Origin: Ottelia alismoides
Lineage: Eukaryota > Streptophyta > Magnoliopsida > Alismatales > Hydrocharitaceae
Length of the DNA: 64,000 nucleotides
Reading direction: 5' to 3'
Assembly: GCA_037367405.1 (NCBI GenBank)
Contig: JAZKJV010003355.1
Span: forward strand, 310,001-374,000
Shown: positions 40,238 through 51,814 of the stretch, piece by piece
Numbering within the stretch: the first letter of the stretch is position 1
Layout of the letters: each line of letters opens with the position of its first letter
The notes under the pieces: model-generated
What the model saw: only the letters and a program-made list of their open reading frames with translations
Database searches by the model: none
Told to the model about the DNA's origin: nothing
Position numbers and translations under genes: made by a program

Positions 40238-41880
40238 ATGATAGGTAGGCGGTCTCATAGGCCGACTTTTAAGGCACCGCTTCCATGCACACCTACCTGT
40301 CTATCTAGGTCGGTTCAAGAGAATCCTCTCTTAGAACTGGAGTTCTACCAGTCTCCTCCTTTTGTTTCCTTGTCTTCTCTTGTCTCCTTCTATCCCTTTC
40401 TCTTTGTCTCCATTGAGTCAGCCTTCAGTTCCGGTGACAGCTGAGCAGATATATGAGACCTGCGAGATAGTTTCAGATCATATGAGAGGTTTGGGTCCAC
40501 GAGTTGCTGAGATAGGAGTGCGGATGGAACATCATGTATCTTATTCGGGAGCTGAGTCAGTTTCTACATCGAAGCTACCAACATTCTTAGTTGATTCAGA
40601 CTTCGTGTCATTGCTGCCAAAATTCTATGGAAAGCCGCACGAGGAGCCGTATGAGCATCTTTATGAGTTCGAGGATATTTGCAGCACTCGATTCTACTCA
40701 AATATAACACCTGAGGATGCCATGAAGAAGACCTTTCCCTTGACACTCAAGGACGGAGCTGCGAGATGGCTCCGACTTCTGGGAAAGTAGAGAGCTAGTT
40801 GGGGTACGCTTCAAATAGCTTTTCTGAGGAGATTTTACCCCATTAGCCGAGCCAATTTTATGCGGTCGGTTATTAGAGATTTTTCACATGATTCCCACGA
40901 GCCACTTCAGGATATGTGGCTTCGATTTCAGATTCTTCTGAGGAGATTTCCGGATCACGGGATCTCCAGAGCTGAGCTAGCTCAGATATTCTATCTGGGG
41001 ATGACCGCAGAACAACATGCATGGTGGTTCACACCGCAATCTTGACGAGGATTCACTTTGGAATCTCTTCGGAGAGATTTCTGTTGTCAAGACAACACAC
41101 GAAGGGGATGCCAGATCATTTGGATGCGATCCACCTCTCGCTGACTTAGGGATCGCTCATCAGGAAATTGATGTGGATACTGATGCAGAATTAAAAATGG
41201 ATGTTGAATCAATAGCAGAGAGCTCTCATTCTCAGAGACCGACACATATTCCGTTGAGTTTTCAGCCAGAGTATGAGTCAATTCTATGCTTTCTATTTCA
41301 GGTATTCCAAGATACCAAGCGAGAGATGATGTTGTTTCAGCCAACCTATCAGCCGATTCAGTTTCCATATCAAGACCAGTGTCATGACCAGAAACCTAAG
41401 GAGCAATTTACCTCGGATTCATTTACCTATCTGAGAGTATTCAGCAACCTGAGATGGATGTGGGACATTACTTCGAGAGTCCTGATATAGATGGTCCTAC
41501 ATTCGATCACTTCGTCCATTTGATTCTAGATTAGACTGCCTATCCAAGGGAACAGATGGATACCTTCAGAGATTTCATCGCCAGCATTGTCATAGAGCAG
41601 AAATCAGTTTCAGATTTCCCGACTTCACATGAGTCCTTGAAGGAGAATACAACCGGCAACGACGCAAGTGGACATTCAGATTCTGATTCTCTCCATAGTG
41701 AAGGTGAAAAATCACAAAAAAATGGAAAAAGAAGAAAATCCAGAAAAGTAATAAAGATAAGACTCCGGACTCTTTTGATGGATCTCAAATTTCTGCGCCT
41801 CATAGAGCAAGTTCCTATTTTAGAAAAAGATTTTCTTCTCCTTTTTATCCTCCGAGCGTACATACTGACATAGAGGATGT
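40238..41880 (+). pseudogene. E3 gag relic
   Basis: Starts MIGRRSHRPTFKAPL, matching the MMGRRSLRQPLVAPL start of E1 Gag. A frameshift before about 40440 leads to a capsid-like core (LLPKFYGKPHEEPYEHLYEF, FPLTLKDGAARWLRLLGK). An in-frame TAG at 40788 follows, then FLRRFYPISRANF and ISRAELAQIFYLGM to a stop at 41045, then a shift to another frame with acidic, low-complexity sequence. No zinc knuckle is visible. It was once a Gag of the E1 type; it is not functional now. Confidence 0.8.
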
Positions 41881-43252
41881 ACATATACCCTTCCCAGATG
41901 CTCTGAGTCTAGGAAAGGGCGAAAAATTAGAAAATTTTAAAAAAAATCAAGATGCAAAAATTACGAAAGAGATGATGGATCGAATTCAGATCAAGCTCAC
42001 TCTTTCGGAGGCATTGGTCCATATTCCTCTTCTTCGGAAATGCCTGAAGAAACATACCACATCGAAAAGGAAGAAGAGGCGTAATCATTGCTCTGAGAAA
42101 CAAGTATTGACCATTGCTACTTGTTGCGCCATCCAGCACACATCTCCTAAAACGAAACAGAAAGATATGGGAGCACCATTTGTATGTTGTCAGATTTCAG
42201 ATCATGAGTTTGAGCACACATTGTTAGACAGTGGTTCCTCAGTGAACATATTACCCTTCCATCTTATCGAGACTCTTCATTTAGGGCCTCTCAAGCGAGC
42301 CAGAATGATTCTCCAGTTTCCTGAGCGATCGATCAAGAGGCCGAAGGGTATACTTAAGGACGTTGTCGTGATGGTGCAAGGTATAAAATTCACAGTGGAT
42401 TTGGTTGTCCTAGACTCTGACTCCTAAGTACCATCATAAGATGCTGCCATCATTCTTGGTCGGCCTTTTCTGCGTGTAGCGAAGGCTGTAATTGATTATG
42501 GGACAGACATTGTCACGTTCCCTTCTAGCAGCACAGTGTCGAACTCCGAGCCAACAGAGACTCTACCTGCGAACAAATGTGTTCCTGAGCTATCAAAAAT
42601 AGAGGCATGTGTGATCACAGATGTTTGATACGATCATATCCCTTTTGATTCTACAGAGACCCGAGATTTCCTCTCCAGAGAAGAAAACTTGGAGAACATA
42701 GACTTTGGTGATCCAAGTACACATGTTTGGATATGTGTTGACGAGATCCGTAGTATCTATATCATTGAGTCAAACCCGCTGGTGGCACGTACTTCGAAGG
42801 TAGAACTTATGTCGGTTATAAATCCTTTGTTCGAGCCTTCCAGTCATGAAATAATTAAGCCCTCTTATCACGTAGATCCAGATAAGGGCTATTTCGATGA
42901 GGAGATTGATCAGATCGCAACAGATTTTGACCTCTTTCTCGCATCTGCTCCAGACACAGCACCGATGTCTCTACAATCACACAAGGTTGAGGATAAAGTG
43001 GTAGATGATGATTCTTCATCTTCGTATCTCAGTGCTGATGATCATAGTAATTCAGAGATCGTGGTGCATCTTTCAGAGGTCAGTTCTGTACATCTCTTCG
43101 GTCATCTGGGCCGCTCCTCACCAGTCGACACAGGTCAGGGATCCTCTGATTCAGATATGGATATCTCTGAGGATGACCCTGATGTTGACATGCATCTTGT
43201 AAATTCTATCTTTCCTAGGTCACGTAAGAAGGCCAATATTCAGCTTTCTTGA
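41881..43252 (+). pseudogene. E3 protease plus acidic tail, three nonsense codons
   Basis: One reading frame from about 41881 to the stop at 43250, interrupted only by TAA (42425), TAA (42437) and TGA (42627). Contains the pre-protease segment LTLSEALVHIPLLRK (E1: LTLQEALQHIPLLQR), active site LLDSGSSVNILP, and ILGRPF. The tail has HVWICVDEIRSIYIIE, serine- and aspartate-rich stretches, and HLVNSIFPRSRKK just before the natural stop. The tail matches E2, not E1. That two diverged copies end at the same place shows the lack of RT and integrase is ancestral to this family. Confidence 0.8.
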
Positions 43253-43367
43253 GCCTGTACAGTCTGTTGATTCATTCTTCTCAATTTGATTTGTACATAT
43301 GTGATTTTGGATTTTATTCTTTCTCTCTTCCGTTTGTCTTACATCCTTAGGTTCATCTAGAATTTTG

Positions 43368-43866
43368 CTATACTTAGGATGTGCTTTATCCTAAGTATAG
43401 GGGGGTGTAGACACCGTGTTGTTGTTTGTATCATTCTGTTCGATCACCCCTATTGTTGCCTATACTTAGGGTGTGCTTTACCCTAAGTATAAGGGGGGTG
43501 ATCTCGCTCATTTCCCTTTTGATCGTTGTCGTCATTTTTGTATCGTCTGCTCTCTCGCTTGTCCCTCGTCTTTTGATTTTTGTCTCTATACTTAGAGATA
43601 TTTTACCCTAAGTATAGGGGGGACAAGCCGAGCCGTTGAGTGTGTACATTCTTTTGACCTCGATCATCTTCGGTTTTGAGTCTGCTATATTTAGGATCAC
43701 TTGATCGTAAGTATATAGGAGATGATCGACTTCTATTGATTCATTATTCTTTTCAGTCATTATAGTATAGATTCTTTTCACCAATCTATACTTAGCCCGA
43801 GTTATGTCTTCCTTTGCTGCTTCTTTGGTCACTATGAGGACATAGTTCACGCTAAGTATAGGGGGG
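43368..43866 (+). repeat. Hairpin-PPT module array of E3
   Basis: Modules at 43368-43400 (13 bp, loop GTGCTTT), 43460-43491, 43586-43617 (two mismatches) and 43684-43718 (decayed). A long-loop module ends with GCTAAGTATAGGGGGG at about 43866. G runs follow the first three and the last. Confidence 0.88.
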
Positions 43867-44597
43867 TGTCGTATATATATGCTACATATACTTTAGAAGC
43901 CATAACTCGTACTTTCTCGTATTTTTAATAATAAGGCTTCTTAAAAGTATGTGTGTATATTTTGGGTTTTTTAAAGTCACAAGAAAACCGTAAAAATGTT
44001 TTATATATATAAAAAAATTTAAAATCCTTAGATAAAAAATGTTATAAAATTCTTGGATAAAATCCTTAAAATTTTGAAAAAATAAAATCCTTATAAAAAT
44101 CGTGTATAAAAGCCGTATAACTTGTATATAAAACTTGTATAAAATCCTTTAAAAAAACTAAAATTCATGTAAAATTTGTGTTATTAGAATTAATTCACTA
44201 ACTCTTTCAAAAAGACCCCTAAAAATTGAAAAGTTTAAAATTCAATAAAAATTTGCAAAATTTTTTAAAAATTACTTAATTCACTTAAGCAGAAAAATCT
44301 ACCTCATAAAAAATTGTTGCATTCATTAGCATTTTTCAGAACAACTTTGATTCTTGAACCGCATGGATCTAAGTCCGAGAGATGGAGCTTGGTTTAGGCC
44401 TTAATCCACTTAATTCTAAAAAGACTTTATTAGGAACGGGAATTAAGACTCTTCAGGTCTTGTAGACTTAATTCTTTGGGTTCCTTGAGACCGTGTTCGG
44501 AATTCAACTTGAAAGTGACTAAGTAGGACACCTGGTGTCATCCGTTGAACTCTTCTCCATTTGAACCAATTTTGAACTCATGCACTCTACACGTAGC
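43867..44597 (+). other. E3 3' noncoding remnant
   Basis: AT-rich sequence, then a block matching E2 27560-27790 (GGAGCTTGG, CTTAATCCACTTAATTC, TTCTTTGGGTTCCTT), broken off after GTAGCTCCCC. No gene. Confidence 0.7.
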
Positions 44598-46673
44598 TCC
44601 CCTAAAAATTATAAAAATGAAACAAGGCAAAAACAGAAACACAATGTCCAGTTAGACTTCAAGGGCCAAAATAAAATGCAAAATGGCCCTAATAAAAACT
44701 GAAGGTAATTTTCCTGGAAAGTAGAAGTAAAGAAGAAAATTCAGGGAAAAAGTTTATTATTTTTGGATTTTTCAATGATTTATTAGAATTTTTATGAGAT
44801 TTTAAAAGTTTTTCAATTTTAATATTTTCTATGAGTCCAAAAATGATCAAAATTGGTCAGGAAATCAAACACAACAAAACAAACAAATTCTGATATTTAT
44901 AATTTTTTAGAAGGTTTTAATATTTTTTTGTGATTTTTATATCTGGACAGACAGAAAAAGAGGTGTTTTTGAATTTTTAAAAATAATAAAAGGGCTCCAA
45001 AAATTTCCTAAAAATCAGTGAAAATTCTACACAGTGGCAGGAGCCATGTGTCAAATTTTCACTTGATTTGGATGAGATTTGATATTTTTTTTACAACAAA
45101 CACAAGCCCACAGTTCATAAGGACCTATTTGTCATAAAAATATGTTCTGAGGGCCTAAATGTAACAAAACTAGAAATGTAGGGGGTCCAGGTGCAAAAAG
45201 ACCAGGTTTGCACGCGCAAAGCACGTAAACTGTGCACTCAGGGACCTAAATGTAAATAAAATAGTTCCGAGGGCTTTTCAGCAACAGGTGCTAAAAGCCC
45301 AGGGCACTATTTGCAATTAACCCAAGAAATTCAGCACATGTGGAAATAAAACACTCACAGGGGTATATGTGCAAATACTAAAAAGATATTTTCATTCATG
45401 AACAACAATAAACTACAGGCCCATACATGCAATTTCACCACAAATGCACGTGACGAAGCACGTGTCCCACAACGTACAGGGGTAGAAATGCAAATACCAG
45501 AAATGACAAGGTCCTTAGTGCAAATGTTCCAAACTAAAATAAACGCTATAAAATATTTACAGGACTAAACGCTAAAAACTAAAAGACATAGGGCCTAAGG
45601 GAAATTACCCCTTATTGTGATCCAAAGGCTGAGATGGCGCCACGTGGCGCATCTGACGGCTGCGGATGACGGCGCCTCAACGAAGAAGCCCTGCATCTGA
45701 TCCAACGGTGGAGGGTGCGCCATGTGGGGGGATCAACGGTCGAGAATAGCTGGCGCTAACCCTCGATGGATGGATGGTGGAGAAGGGGCCACGTGTCTGA
45801 TCTGACGGTGGTTGCTGGTTTCTTCTTCACCCTAATCGAACGGTCCACAAGTGGTCTGGGCCTTCAGGGTCGAACGGACGGCAGAGGAGGGTCCTGGAGG
45901 AACTCCTCGCCGGCGAACTTCGCCAGAGGACTGGGTGCGCGCTTGACCTCCGCAGGAGCTGCTGATGATCGGAAAAGATTCGCCGGAGCCTCCCGTGTCT
46001 GAAGAACCCCTCCGATGATGCAAAGGAGCTCCGGAGAGCCCAGGCGACAACGGAGGAGCTGAAGCTCCTGTGCTGAATATGGGGGACCTCAGATGGTCCT
46101 CCTCAGACCTGCGAAATGGCATAGAGAGACTACTGGGTCGAGGGCAAAATGCCTCGACCCGGTTAGAAGCGCAGTGGGTGGACGGTGTGTCATGGTGGTC
46201 GAACTTCAGCGAAGCGGCGGTGAAGGAGTTCGAAGATCCTGCTCCGGGGCGAGTCAGGGGGTGCGAGTGGGTGTAGAAGGTGTAGAGGAGGCTCGTGAGT
46301 ATGATAGTAGATTCCGATGATCGAGAAGGTAACTGGTGTGGTCGGAATCAATGGTCGTCGGCGGAGGATGGAATTGGGGGTAAACGAAAATTAGCGAAAG
46401 ATAAAGGGAACTAAGGATACCTGATGGTCGAGGTCGACTGGGGATGAGCTATTGTAGCTCTAGGTTCTTGCCTCGAGGGTCGTCGATGCCCGAGGCTCGA
46501 GCACCACGCAGGGGGCGGCGCACGGCAGCGCAAGGCTACCGGATCGATGGTCGGGACTCCTCCTCCTCACTGCGACACCGCTAATCGCTTGCTGTCACTC
46601 AGGCAAAGGTGGTGGAGGTCCTGGGATGGAAAGAGCGGAGCAAAGATGAGTGAAAGTGCGGGCGGAGCTCAGG

Positions 46674-46680
46674 CTATATA
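46674..46680 (-). promoter_or_regulatory. TATA box of E4 3' LTR
   Basis: TATATAG in element sense between GGACCTCTAGGAC and CCTGAGCTC, aligned with the E1 TATA box. Confidence 0.6.
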
Positions 46681-47017
46681 GTCCTAGAGGTCCGGCTAAA
46701 AGGGTGTCGGGCGAGAAAATCGGAGCACGGACCCCGATGCTAATGACCGGACGTGGATCTAGGTTGATCAGGGAATGATTAGGACCCGGGGTTAGCGGAT
46801 TTGAAGCTCGGATCGATGCGCAATAAATGGGAGAAGAAGCGGGTCGGGCTCAGATCCGGAAGTCTGTGGTCCAGAGGGGGAGTTGACCGGGGGGTCAACA
46901 TCCCCCGTGGACCAATGGGATGCGGCCACATGTAAAAGAATTGGAAATTCAATTTAAAATAGCAAATGGCCTATTTTGGAAAAAGTTAAAATACAAAAAA
47001 TGTTTATTTATTTATAA

Positions 47018-47957
47018 ACTATTTCCGCAGGACGATCCCATCCTCTGGAATTGCTTAACTCACTAGAAAATCCCGGTCTGGTTAAGCAGAAGGAAATCCT
47101 GGTGTATGGTTTATAGTCCGGATGAGGAAGAAAGAAGTCGAAGGGCAGCCGGAACCGATACGATAGAAGGAGCCAGCCCTGCATCAATAAAAAGAAGAAG
47201 AATCACCGGCCTGATACTAGACCCGCGAGTGAGCTCTTTTCAAGCCTGACAAGCTTGCGCGTAATGAGCTTGCCTCTGTAATTTGACTTCAAGCCGCATG
47301 CGCTGGGGATCGTCGAATTCAGTCTTCCGCTCCGCGCATAAGGAAGTAGAGTAGATGACATTCCCCGCCGAATTGGACTATTATAGGTGTCGAATTCTTG
47401 TCAAAGCTCTATGAAGGACTAGCTACCGCTCTTATTAAATATATAGAAGAATAATGCATTTTTCCGTTACCGGCTTGTGTTCTTCGAAGCTAAGACGGAC
47501 GGAGTGGGGATTTCTAAGAGCTCTCTCATTTATCCCTGGTTTTGTCTCATTCCTCAAGGGCTTGTACCAGCTCCTTTAAAATCTCTTTCTCTTCAATTCT
47601 AGGGGATACGATTGGAAATCAAGTCGAAATGCAATAAAAGAGTGAAAGTGGTCCTACATATGACGGACTTTTGATCTGCCTTTATATACTATGTTTGTAC
47701 CTAAAGCAGCTAAGCTACGAAGACATCCATCTCGCTACTACTTGAGAACTGCGCTACTAGATCACCGCCCAGCGCGTCTTCCTAGTCGGTCCAGCCTCTT
47801 ATATAATTAGTAGTTGATGGATATACCCTAGTATCCGCGGAGGTGAATCAAAAGCTAAGCTGCTCTACTCTATATTTCAATTATCTATTTCGATTTCGTT
47901 TTGTAGATGGAAAGCATCAAGCGAGCTCGATTGGATATATAGTGACGGCGTATTTAT
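47018..47957. other. Probable organelle-derived insert (mitochondrial style) in LTR
   Basis: About 0.94 kb whose composition and word use break sharply from the AT-rich LTR on both sides: balanced bases, no A/T runs, many short GAAG/CTTCG words and frequent stops in every frame, as in plant mitochondrial intergenic DNA. LTR homology stops at TTTATTTATT and resumes at GAAATAAAAATTAGGTATTT, with about 60 bp of LTR replaced. I recognise no mitochondrial gene in it. A plastid or other unique nuclear origin is possible. Confidence 0.5.
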
Positions 47958-48794
47958 TTTTTTTGAAATAAAAATTAGGTATTTACAATATAGTATTATA
48001 TACATAGGTATATACAATATATATTTTTAATTTTTGATTTTAAATTATTTATTTTTATACATTTTTATTCCAATTTTATATGTTATTTATTTATAGAATA
48101 AAATTTAGAATATTTTGGTATTTTTATTTTATTTTTATTAATTATTTACAAGGGATAAATAATTAGATATATACACATATATACATGGTCTATATACAAT
48201 ATTTATTTTGATTTTTATTTTATTTCTTTTTATTTTATTTTTGGTTTTGTGGTTTTTATTTTATTTATTTACATCATGAAGTATATAATATGTACAATTT
48301 TTATGGGATTTTAATTTATTTATTTATAGGGATAAATAAATAGATAAGTGGCTCTTATGTACAAGGTGTATATACAAGGGTGAAGGTATTTTTATTTTCT
48401 TTTTAATTTTTCCATTTTTATTTTGATTTAATATTTACAAATATATACAAATAAACACAACCCATTTTTATTTAGAGGAAAATATTTTTATTTTATATAC
48501 AGGTATATTTACACACAAGAGCTTCCTTATCTCTCTTTACTTGGGTTTTTATGCTGTCAGGCCCATGCTGAGCCCTCCCTTGGGATTAGGTCGCTCAATA
48601 TTTATTCTAAATATTTCCCTCGTTTTCTTTTGTCTCTTTATTCTTTTATTTATGCACAAAAACATGCTAATTATTGTATTTTACACAATGCATGCAATTT
48701 GATAATTATTTGTATTTACAAGAATATACATGTGTTTGGCAAAGGTTTTGTAGCTAAAATAAAAGAATAAAGAGTGATGAATGGGTATTCATCA

Positions 48795-50882
48795 CCCCCC
48801 TATACTTAACTTTGCTAGTCCCTTAGCAAACACTTATTTGAAAAAGAAGTGAAAAAGAAAAAGAAAAAGAAAAAGAGGAGAATATACATGGATTAATGAT
48901 GAATATTAAACTTACCTTCATTAAATTGAACTATGGAGCTCGAACAGATCTTTGGATTATTCATGTGTCGGAACCTTATTTAGACTTAAGTTTAAAACTC
49001 AACAGCCTCTAAGATCCACTAATCTATAATCAAGACTCCTCAATAATCCAGATCAGAACAAGTCATCATACACAAACCCTGAAGACTATGAGTCCTTCCT
49101 TGCACTGTGTAAGTGAGGTAAGCTCTCCACCTCAGAAGTGGCAACTTGACAACCCTCCCCAACAAGGTAACTCTATGACCCTAGTGTGGCCACTCTTTCC
49201 TCGAGGAGCGGGGTATTCCCTTCTAAGTTCAAGTTCAACTGGCTCAAGAAGAGGGGGAAGAAGAGAATGGACCATGGCCAGTGTAGCCATGTATCCTTGG
49301 GAGCTCAACCAGTGTAGCTAAGTCTCCCTGCTGCAAGCTACATAAGATGGAATCCATAAGTTTCAAGCTTTGCTTATTGCACTATATACATACTCCGGTG
49401 GGATTATCATTTTCTATCAGACCCACCACTTTTTTGGAGTTATTTTCTTTTTGCATTTTTTTTCAAGTGCATCTATACAACATATACATGTGTAGCATAT
49501 ATACATAAGGAATTTTTCCTCTTGAGCCAGTAGACTATCCCTCTTTTGAAGCATTATTGCAACCCACAACTCCTGTCGTTAGACCTCATGGCAACCAGAC
49601 CAAGTTGAGACACACTTCCTTCACTAAAAGAAGAAGAGAGGTTCCGCCTAGAAGTACTACCCTCATATGCTACCCCAAGTCAAGGAAGACTGCCTCCTCA
49701 CCACCTCATCCGTAGAGAGCTCGGTGCTAAGTGCGGGTCCAAGTAAAGCCATTGTCTATATGAGTCATGTGTGTGTTGTTAAGTGCTCTACTTAGGCTCA
49801 TTGAGATGACATGTGATCATAGCCTAGTGGACTCAAAGAATTAAGTCACCATGGACCTGAAAAGCCTTAACCCTAAGCCCTATAAGGTTCCTCTTATGAT
49901 TAGGTGGATTAAGATCTTAATCAAGGTCCATTTCCCAATTTAATTCCAGGCTAGTTTAAATGTCAACTATAATCCAGGAAAAACTATATACATATATACC
50001 AAGATGCTGTTCACACAATATTTACACAAATGCAAAATTTTTGAAAAATGTTTTGAAAACATGGATGCGTGCATGAATGCAAGTTTTGCAAAATATTTAC
50101 ACAAATTTACACAAGGTTTTTGCAAACTTTTGATTTTCAAAATATTTTGGAAAAATTTTGTACTATATACATAATTTTGATATACAAATATTTACACAAT
50201 CTTTACACAAAAAGTTTTTGAAAACATTTTTACAAAAATAATTTTGTACAACAGCTATGTATGTGCTATAAAAGAATGTTTATTTACATGGAAAATTTTT
50301 TAATTTTTATGGATTTTGGTTTTTAACCATTTTTATTTATTAACACACTCACACAAAGTACGAGTTTTGGCTAAAGTATATATGAAATATATACACACCC
50401 CCTATACTTAGCTCGAACCATGTCCTCAGAGTCAAGAGCGATGAAGAAGACATAACTCGTTCTTAGCATAGGGAAGTGAAAAGGATGGCTATATACAAAG
50501 ACGAATGAAAGAATAGAAATAAAGAGGATATCGGCTTTTCCCCCTATACTTAGGATCAAATAATCCTAAGTATAGCAGGTTGTACACAAAGGGAAAACCA
50601 AGTGGAGAATGTACAGGGTCTACCCCCCTATACTTAGGGTGAAATATCCCTAAGTATAGGCAGCAAAAACAGGGGTAAAGAATGAATCAAACGAATACCC
50701 GAGAGTCCTACATCCCCCCTATACTTAGGGTAAAGCACACCCTAAGTATAGCATAATCAAAAGATGAGGAAAGGGATGTGGACTAAAGAATGGAATGGTA
50801 TGGACAATTGGATCTATACAAGTCGGGAGAACAGTGATAATCAGGCGTGAGATGCAATAGATGTGAGTCAAGAGACCACATC
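48795..50882 (-). other. E4 noncoding region between pol and 3' LTR
   Basis: Same layout as E1 8289-10378: PPT (six C on the plus strand at 48795-48800), TTTGCTA/TAGCAAA hairpin, conserved block 48900-49980, AT-rich block, hairpin array, and stop-codon hairpins at 50845-50888. No env-like gene. Confidence 0.8.
50396..50751 (-). repeat. Hairpin-PPT module array of E4
   Basis: Perfect hairpins at 50544-50575 (13 bp, loop CAAATA), 50627-50660 (13 bp) and 50719-50751 (13 bp). The degraded long-loop module lies at about 50396-50472. Stems are unchanged although loops and surroundings have drifted from E1. Confidence 0.9.
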
Positions 50883-51814
50883 TCACGCAAAATGAATAGG
50901 GGCAACATCAACGACCCGCGGCTCATGATCTAGAAATAGCTTGAGCCGCTGTATCAAAGACCCTCGGCTGACGACTAAAGCACCGCCGTTCACTCGAAAG
51001 GTACTCTCAGAAGACAACTCAGATATATCAATACTCCCATTGTCGTATACCTTTCTCACAAGATAAGGTCCCTTTCATTGCTCTGTAGCTTCCCTGGAAA
51101 TAGACGAAGCCTAGCATCAAACAGCCATACTCTCTGTCCAGGCTCAAAATGCTTGTGGCTGATATGAGAATCATGCCACTCCTTCACTCTCTCCTTGTAC
51201 TGTAGGTTGTTTGAGAAGGCGGTATCACGAAGCTCCTCCAAGGCTGCTAACTCTGCCCTCCTCTGGTCTCCTACACTATCTGGATCCAATAGAATATCTG
51301 TGACTGCCCAAAGTGACATGTGTCTCAACTCAACAGGTAAATGGCACGGCTTGCCATATACGAGGCGAAAGGGAGATGTGCCCAAAGGTGTCTTGAAAGA
51401 CGTCCTATATGCCCACAAGACTGAGTCCAAAAGCTGTGACCAATCCTTTCGGTCAGGGCGGACGACTTTCTGCAAAATAGTCTTGATCTCCCTGTTTGAC
51501 ACTTCAGCTAGACCATTCGTCTGTGGATGGTATGGAGTGGCAACTCGATGGTCTATGCCGAACTCGCTAGCAAGGGCCTTCACCTGGTCGTTGATGAAAT
51601 GAGACCCCTCGTCAGATATCAACACTCGAGGTACCCCGAACCGTGTAATGATATGCCTCCTCAAAAATCTGCAAACAGTCCTGGCATCTGCGGTTCGGGC
51701 GGGGATGGCCTCAACCCAATGACTCGCATAATCCACGGCCAACAGAATGTACTCAAATCCCTGACTCTTAGGGAATGGACCCATGAAATCGATGTCCCAT
51801 GCATCAAAACCCTT
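50883..51814 (-). pseudogene. E4 integrase C-terminal part
   Basis: Carries WDIDFMGPFPKSQGFEYILL, LISDEGSHF and GLAEVSNREIK, that is the D, D and E of integrase, then the C-terminal domain up to a frameshift near 51056 in the KW.GP motif. A roughly 40-bp insertion (about 50953-50990) lies near the end, and the TGA is at 50883-50885. The frame is cut at 51814 by the solo LTR. Confidence 0.85.
51810..51814. repeat. Solo-LTR target-site duplication, left copy (CCCTT)
   Basis: CCCTT precedes TGATGAATCC and recurs at 54266-54270. Removing one copy restores alignment to the E1 integrase gene. Confidence 0.95.

Larger units (their letters stand above)
35118..44597 (+). mobile_element. E3: decayed non-autonomous Athila element, 3' truncated
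   Basis: A 5' LTR (35118-39087), a tRNA-Asp-type PBS, a leader, a gag relic, a protease plus acidic tail identical in design to E2, and a hairpin-PPT array. RT, RNase H and integrase are absent. The 3' region breaks off at about 44597, where it runs into the middle of the E4 LTR, so there is no 3' LTR and no right TSD. Confidence 0.85.
44598..48794 (-). repeat. E4 3' LTR (truncated, with insert)
   Basis: The element-sense start is TGATGAATACCCATTCATCA at 48794. It contains the W-box palindrome (46882-46899, one extra G), TATA (46674-46680), the GGGTCGAGG palindrome (46136) and the TGCAAT array (45105-45590). Homology to other LTRs begins only at their internal AAAAACA..TGTCCAG segment, so the outer end is lost. 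The left limit is approximate. Confidence 0.83.
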
